Part shown: positions 58,271 through 64,000 of the stretch, piece after piece
Layout of the letters: every line of letters starts with the position of its first letter
How positions within the stretch are numbered: position 1 is the stretch's first letter
DNA from: Epiperipatus broadwayi
Taxonomy: Eukaryota; Onychophora; Udeonychophora; Euonychophora; Peripatidae
Assembly: GCA_028023455.1 (NCBI GenBank)
Contig: JAQFVV010000020.1
Span: forward strand, 6,991,092-7,055,091
Reading direction: 5' to 3'
Length of the DNA: 64,000 nt
Program-made: the position numbers and the translations under genes
Notes under the pieces: model-generated
Told to the model about the DNA's origin: nothing
Database searches by the model: none
What the model saw: only the letters and a program-made list of their open reading frames with translations

Positions 58271-58640
58271 TGAATTCTGTCCATTCCACTTTTGTGTATT
58301 TACATGGACATATTGGGTCAGAGTGACTTAAAGTCAGTCATGGGTATGACAACAATTTGACATCAATAAAGGCTTTAAGCATTTCATCATCAGATTTTCA
58401 ATAATATGGATATCTGGAGAGTTTGAGGGTGGAATAGATTGAAATCTATCCATTAAAATTTTGAAGATTTGATATCTTAATGTGTGCCAGCTCAGCAAGA
58501 AATATATATATATATATTGGAAATCATTTATCTTTTTCACATGTATGTGGAAATATTTATTAGTTATATAAGATGGAATGGATAGCTGAAGGGACTTGAA
58601 AGACTGTATTCAAATCTTTTCTAATTATATCTAAAGTTCA
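58271..58640. repeat. Dispersed repeat family R, forward copy
   Basis: Contains ACATGGACATATTGGGTCAG, CATGGGTATGACAACAATTTG, AATATGGATATCTGGAGAG, GAAATCTATCCATTAAAA and ends in GACTGTATTCAAATC. Confidence 0.65.
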
Positions 58641-58699
58641 GTATATACATCATACTTGAATTCAAATATTACAGATTTAGACACAATTCCGCTCATCCC

Positions 58700-59115
58700 T
58701 TTTCTGTGTATTTAAATAAACATACTAAGGTTCTATGTCTGCGGAATCAGAGTGATTTGATGTAAACATGGGAATGACAACAATATTGGCATCAACGAGG
58801 GCTTTGAGAATTCCAGCATGGGGATTTTTAATGATATGGATAGCTGAAGAATTGGAAGGTAGAAAAGATTGACCTCTGTTCATTAAAATTTGAAGATTTG
58901 ATATCTTAATATAAAGTGAGCACTGGTTACATATATATGTACGGAAGATGATGATCTGGACCAACTGATGAGTGCTGGTTCGGCACAAAATTCATAGATT
59001 TGGAAATCATTTATTTTTTCACATATATGTGATCATGTGCATCGGTTATATAAGATGGAGTGGTTAGCTGAAGGGAGTTGAAAGTCTGTGTTTAAATTCT
59101 CTCTAAATAAAAGTA
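58700..59115. repeat. Dispersed repeat family R, forward copy
   Basis: Same order as the preceding copy (ACATGGGAATGACAACAAT, ATGGATAGCTGAAGAATTGG, CTGATGAGTGCTGGTTCGGC, GAAAGTCTGTGTTTAAATTC). Copies in tandem suggest local amplification. Confidence 0.65.
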
Positions 59116-59119
59116 ATAT

Positions 59120-59312
59120 CAAAGAATAATATTAAACAGGTGATTAGAATTATATTTTTAAACTTTCAATAATTATAATTAATTATAATATTTCAATGTG
59201 GTATAGCAGAATTAATTTGTAAACTTTTCATTATTTTTTTTCTTTTAAGATTTCATATTTTTACTTTCATTTGCATAATTTATATATTTACACTCACATA
59301 TGAGGAATTCCC
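59120..59312. other. AT-rich spacer
   Basis: Nothing recognised. Confidence 0.35.
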
Positions 59313-59313
59313 C

Positions 59314-59418
59314 TTTTTTTTTCATATGTCATAGCATCGGCTGGGAAGCGAACCTGCAAATCCGTCTGCAACCAACTGCTTGCTTGCAAGGCTGCTGCGC
59401 TGACCTCTCGGCTAACAC
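59314..59418 (-). mobile_element. tRNA-derived SINE, family S1
   Basis: Reverse strand: TTAGCCGAGAGGTCAGCGC A-box region, CTTGCAAGCAAGCAGTTGG, B-box GGTTCGCTTCCC, tail TATGACATATG plus poly(A). Its 5' end reads CGTTCGTGTTAGCC, so the usual GTCAAGC start is altered. No clear target duplication. Confidence 0.75.
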
Positions 59419-59419
59419 G

Positions 59420-60230
59420 AACGTAAAGTGCTTAAAGTATTCAATTTTGACTGGTCACTGTCTTTTAACATCCACTGTGATTTTTCTAAAATAAAAATAA
59501 TAGAAATTTTCAGTATTTAAAATTATTTTAACATAAGTATATATACCAAACTATGTGATGATATGCATATATTTTTGAAGAAATTTAAAGGAACTAAATA
59601 AAGAAATAATTCAGTTAAATATATATGCAGTAAGATAATTTTTAATGGTGATTTATGGATTTGCAAATATGCAAGCTATATTAATGACAACTTACGAATT
59701 TATTTGTTTATTTACTTGTTAGTTATTAAAATATTATTTTAAAATCTAAGAGCATAATTACATTCATTTTTTATTCAATTCTCATTCCAATTGCATAGCG
59801 TACATTATATTTATTCGTATGATTGTGAATGATCTGATATACTTAATAGAATTCAAAGTGCATCTAAATTATTTTAGATCATGGGCAACTTAATAGGTGA
59901 GAACAAATTAAAGAGTAATAAATAAGAGTAGGCAAATCCGTTCTTTAAATCTGAAGATCGCAATAAAAGATAGGTATTCTTATCTTCTAACCAAATAAAT
60001 CTTATTTATTCTAGCCAATATTATTTTATGGTAAGTCCAGAGAAGTAAATAAAAATGGCTACCATTAGTATTACTTTATTAAAAACAATCAAACTACACA
60101 TATCAATGATAATGGGTGGTTATAGCAATAATCCAGTTACTCATTAATATTGCCTTGAATGAATTCATTTGATATATAAATGAAACATATAAATAAAACA
60201 TCTGAAAAAATAATTGATTCCCAAAATGTA
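59420..60230. other. AT-rich spacer
   Basis: Nothing recognised. Confidence 0.35.
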
Positions 60231-60234
60231 TATA

Positions 60235-60360
60235 TAAGAGTTTCTGACTTATGCTGACTGATGAATGCTGTTTCTTGCATAAAATATATCTCAGCAGTCG
60301 TTTATTTTTACTAGATATTTTTATTCATGTGTTTTAAGAATATGTGATAGTGTGAACCTC
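60235..60360. repeat. Dispersed repeat family R, short fragment
   Basis: CTGACTGATGAATGCTG, TCAGCAGTCGTTTATTTTTAC and ATTCATGTGTTTTAAG follow the R order. Confidence 0.45.
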
Positions 60361-60364
60361 TCTA

Positions 60365-61068
60365 AATGTTTATAAAAAAGATCATTACTCGTGGAAAAAT
60401 AGAGATGAGGTTGAATTAATTGATCTATGTGTTTATGTTTAACTAAAAATTATATATATTGATCTTTAATTGAGTTTAAAGTTTATATTTGGTTAATGAA
60501 GAAAATGATAATCTGTCATCCAATAATAATAATAATCGTAAATATATTTATCTGAAATGGATATTGTCAAAGTTGTGAGTGCAAAAAGTTTGGCATTTAC
60601 AAATCAACTTACAGTATATATATATATTCCTATTGTAATAACTGCATGGATACAGCTATATTGATACCAAACTTACTATATGGGTCATTAGATGAAAAGC
60701 TTAGACTTTCCTCCTTATTTTAAGCTATCTTGGACTATCCAATAATAATATGAAAGTAAATTAAATTTACTGGCAAGATGACAGTAATACTCAAATCCAC
60801 TAACCATTTTGTGTTATTTTTTCTTTATTAGTTCACTGTATCACAAAAATAGAAACTCTATACCTATTGTTATTATTAGATGGATAATATACTAGTTATA
60901 TAGATGTTATATAAGCTACTTGTGATGTTATTGAAATATTGGATGATATATATATATATATATATGCTTACAAAACAAAATTACTTATATCTACTAATAA
61001 TTTGTTAAATATAAAAAATGAAATGATTTTACATATATATAATTACTACTAATAAGTAACTTATATAT
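60365..61068. other. AT-rich spacer
   Basis: A (TA)n run near 60947-60966; no gene. Confidence 0.35.
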
Positions 61069-61071
61069 GTT

Positions 61072-61306
61072 AAACACTAAACAACACATGATCACTATTT
61101 CTTATGCTTGCTCGTAACTGTTATTAAAACAGGCAAAACTCTCCATACAGTAGTGCCATTCTGTGCAAGCCAGAGTAATCAATGGATGCCAGAAGGCTTG
61201 TGCATAAAATCCCTATCTAGTGCCTACTCATCCAATATCCCCAGACTCATTTCTGAGTGGCACTATTGTAAGAAGAGTTTTCCCTGTTTTAATAACTTAT
61301 ATAAGC
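61072..61306. mobile_element. Foldback element FB-A, copy 8
   Basis: Starts AACACTAAACAACACATGATC and AACAGGCAAAACTCTCC, runs to CCAATATCCCCAGACTC, then jumps to GAGTGGCACTATTG and the inverted end. The hammerhead has been deleted from the cleavage triplet onward. Confidence 0.7.
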
Positions 61307-61309
61307 TGA

Positions 61310-61875
61310 GTACTTTTTGTCTATTAAACAATTACTGTATGCATTTTAGTCAATATTAATAAATGAATAGACAATATCAATAATGATGTTAGGTAAACTG
61401 AACATTATTCTCAAGAATGACAAAATTATTTCTTATGACTTGTGATATTCACAGATTCATGTAATGGAGATTGACTAATAGTCACATGCCTCAACATGTT
61501 TTCCCATTAGTACGAATCAAACCATAATAACTCTACCATATAAAATTGATGTGAAAGTAACACAATTAATATTCATTTGTTTATGCAGTGGATGACAGAT
61601 ATATCACAAATATATAAACTCTTTGATCAATTATATAAATCAAGAAAAATAGCAGTGGTGACATATTTATATTGTTAGCTCTCACTTTAATCTCTATTTA
61701 TTTCACATGTATATTTATACAGATATGACAGAGAGTAAAATAATAAATCATATTCAATTTAAATAATTATAAATTGTGTATAACTTATAATATGATATTG
61801 CCATCTGTAATCATCAACACTCCAGGCTATTAGGTCTCATGAATATACTGTATCAATAAATTATCAAAATCTGTA
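61310..61875. other. AT-rich spacer
   Basis: Nothing recognised. Confidence 0.35.
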
Positions 61876-61879
61876 AAAT

Positions 61880-62290
61880 AAAGTGATGTATTTGGACATT
61901 AAAGATTCTGTTTATTACCTTAGTGCTATTCAAATAATTCTATGAGAATCGTTTGGATATCCACATACATATATATATATATCCATACACATATATTACA
62001 AACAGCATTAAACACAAACTAATTTTGGCCTTGCAAGGGCCTTAGGGATTGTGAATAATATATATACAATTCACACAATTACTAAATGATTTCACTGGCA
62101 TAATCTACAAATTCATTAAAATACAACTATAACAAAATCAGTCACAGACTAACTTGCTGAACATATAAATATAAGAATAAAGACATTAGCAAAAAATAAA
62201 TTTCAGAAATTATTTAACAAAGCTAATCAATAAATAAAAACATTTAGAAATTGATAATTTAACAAATACAAATTTAATACAGATTGATCA
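61880..62290. repeat. Possible dispersed repeat X, copy 2
   Basis: TTCTATGAGAATCGTTTGG, ATATCCACATACATATAT, TTGGCCTTGCAAGGGCC and GATTTCACTGGCATAATC echo the order at 32.82-33.2 kb. Low confidence. Confidence 0.35.
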
Positions 62291-62299
62291 ACTCTATTT

Positions 62300-62755
62300 T
62301 TACAACACATATAATTTTATATAATATATAAATATTATTCTCTTCTAATTTCTCTTAACTAATTCATATTTAATTTAGGTGAATTGTTTTCTTACAATAA
62401 TCCTTATCAAAAAATATTTCATAAGAAAGAAAATTAATTTAACCAGAACCCTTTTTTTAAAAAAAAAATGAAGATGTTCCACATAATTTTAACAAAGTAA
62501 ATATATATATATATTCAGCAAAAATTACCAAAAACAAAAATCAGTTATTCAATATTTTTAATTATTACTTTTTTTATTATAAAATAACATCCTTATCTGA
62601 CTATGGGTTTTGATCTTCTTAGTCCTTTTGTTGTTACTTAATTTTTTCTTTTTGTGAACTTTTATAAGTATTAGTTTAGTCAATCTCTTGACCCTATTTT
62701 ATTTTTTCATAGCTTTGTCAATAGTTATAATCATTTATTTAGCTTTTTCTTTGAA
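62300..62755. other. AT-rich spacer
   Basis: Nothing recognised. Confidence 0.35.
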
Positions 62756-62757
62756 AC

Positions 62758-62925
62758 TTTAGAATTCAGGATTCCAGTTTAACAATTATTTCAGTTTTAA
62801 GTTAACTTTTTATTTGTAATGCCAGGTTTCTAGTTTAACAATTATTTTTATTACAGGTTAACTTTTTGTTCACTTTGGAGCTCCTATTTTCCAGTTTAAC
62901 TATGATTTTTATTTCAGATTAATAA
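62758..62925. repeat. Imperfect tandem repeat, about 56-61-bp unit, 3 copies
   Basis: CCAGTTTAACAATTATTT, CTAGTTTAACAATTATTT and CCAGTTTAACTATGATTT start near 62774, 62830 and 62891, each followed by a TTAACTTTTT or AGATTAAT block. Confidence 0.6.
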
Positions 62926-62929
62926 GATG

Positions 62930-63480
62930 AAAATTTTTGTCAGAAATATTTGTTTATCCTACAGTTCTAATGAAATTGATTACATAAGCAATAATGATTA
63001 ACTTTTAATGAGAGTCTAACATATGGTTTTTGTAAACTCTATATTATATTGCTTCTTTGTTGTTATTTTTAATTTTTGATATCAATCTTTCATCCAATCA
63101 CTTGACTACCTCAGAAATTACTGTAATTCTTTTTAAAAGAATGATCAAATTATTTTAATTTCTTTAAAGATAAAGATCTTAATCTCTCCTTGTTTTTTTT
63201 TTCAAAATATAATATTTTTAAAAGTATAATATATAAGAAAATTTTTATTTACAGTTATACTAATAAAAATTAAATATTTATATTATAATTAAAATGTTCT
63301 AAATTTTGTTGCAAGATCATTTTGTGCATGTAATTATTTTAATTAGATTAACCTAATTAAATTCCTATTTAATAAACAGGCTATCTTGCCACTAACTTAA
63401 AAGAAATAATTATTCTCAATATATAGCATATATTAATTCAATTAAGCTATCTATTAAGTTTATTTGCAACAATGAATATA
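62930..63480. other. AT-rich spacer
   Basis: Nothing recognised. Confidence 0.35.
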
Positions 63481-63484
63481 ATAT

Positions 63485-63665
63485 TAGAATACAAGTATAA
63501 TTTAATATACTTGTACTTTAGACATAACTATAGAGGATTTGAACACAGACTTTTAGCACCCTTCAGCTAAAAACTCTCATACAAATAAGACACATACCAC
63601 ACTATATATTGGGATCAACAAAGGATTTGGGTATGCCATCATCAGATTGTCAATGCTATGGATGG
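63485..63665. repeat. Dispersed repeat family R, truncated copy
   Basis: AGAGGATTTGAACACAGAC, CACCCTTCAGCTA and GGGTATGCCATCATCAGATTG in R order. Confidence 0.55.
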
Positions 63666-63689
63666 CTAGTTGGAAATGTATAACTCTCA

Positions 63690-63960
63690 GTTATTATTCA
63701 ATATATTTCAATGAGAATATACCAAATTTAAATGCAAGAATAAAACAGTATATTTATGAATGTAATCACTCAAAATCTGATTCTAAGTGCACTTCAGTCT
63801 TTTTAAATCATCAAAAAGATGGAAATCATGTATTTAATTTAGGTTAATAAAATAATGATTACCAGAAATTAAAAATTAAAAAAGCATGATTCAATTCTAA
63901 TTAACCAATAACTTAATAGTAATCAACTAAGTCAATATTGGAATTTTAAATAATAGGGCA
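63690..63960 (+). pseudogene. Possible third Penelope-like GIY-YIG fragment
   Basis: A frame reads 'LNARIKQYIYECNHSKSDSK', then 'TSVFLNHQKDGNHVFNLG' to a stop at 63845. After a break, 'QKLKIKKA' and 'FNSN' with a following PIT are seen. This resembles the R-KEH..N-S-L--H----H-F and (R)KLK(E)A--I-----NR order in the second half of a GIY-YIG domain of the other two relics. It is short and there is no RT part, so this could be coincidence. Confidence 0.4.
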
Positions 63961-64000
63961 AATTTATTTAATATTACTTTAATACAGTGAGATCATAAAC

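Noticed and set aside
57840-59115. Hammerhead in family R (GGATAG..CUGAAGA..GAAAU..CUAUCC)
   Set aside because: Outer strands pair, but there is no proper helix II and no room for helix III between GAAA and the pairing strand.

Overview
This window looks like AT-rich, repeat-dominated intergenic or intronic DNA from an invertebrate animal. By eye roughly three quarters of the bases are A or T (not counted). The evidence is the set of decayed eukaryotic mobile elements: RTE-type and CR1/jockey-like LINEs, Penelope-like elements with GIY-YIG domains, two hAT transposase relics, hAT-like non-autonomous elements with 8-bp target duplications, and tRNA-derived SINEs with long target duplications. 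I could not fix the phylum. I see no convincing intact host gene; the only candidate is a small, GC-richer coding-like stretch near 35.4-35.6 kb. Nearly all longer open frames are fragments of mobile elements, their antisense shadows, microsatellite translation or frames across an assembly gap.

Layout: 0-3 kb holds three RTE LINE copies head to tail. 3.5-5.9 kb has a hAT-like MITE, two tRNA-derived SINEs, a probable assembly artefact (G/C homopolymers) and a second SINE family. 6-8 kb has a hammerhead ribozyme motif and two tandem repeats. 11-17.3 kb is a dissected CR1-like LINE surrounded and interrupted by foldback elements. 18.5-19.7 kb is a Penelope-like relic (RT tail, GIY-YIG). 21-26.9 kb has small palindromes, an RTE 3' fragment and a TIR transposon. 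28-33 kb has a hAT-like MITE, a 435-bp AAT microsatellite and the longest RTE copy (2.75 kb, reverse strand). 34-37 kb has a SINE, an 890-bp palindrome, another RTE fragment and a 500-N gap. 38.9-45 kb has SINEs, a ZBED5/SCAND3-like hAT relic and a second copy of the TIR transposon. 46-50.8 kb has foldbacks, SINEs and a second hAT relic split by a hAT-like MITE. 52.2-55.4 kb is a cluster of foldback copies followed by a second Penelope-like relic. 56-64 kb is a field of one dispersed repeat family, a SINE and, at the very end, a possible third GIY-YIG relic.

The most interesting signal is a set of type I hammerhead ribozyme motifs. They have the CUGANGA box, a helix II hairpin, GAAA, a tiny or palindromic helix III, an NUH cleavage triplet and complementary helix I strands. 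They sit inside foldback elements (about 11.2, 14.45, 16.15, 16.7, 46.8, 52.35 and 53.2 kb), alone at 6.2 kb, and in degenerate form downstream of the Penelope-like coding relics (18.6 and 55.35 kb). Hammerheads are known from Penelope-like elements, so I infer that these foldbacks are inverted, non-coding derivatives of Penelope-like terminal repeats that may be processed by self-cleavage. The 772-bp palindrome at 16.04-16.81 kb carries one hammerhead in each arm, the cleanest in the window.
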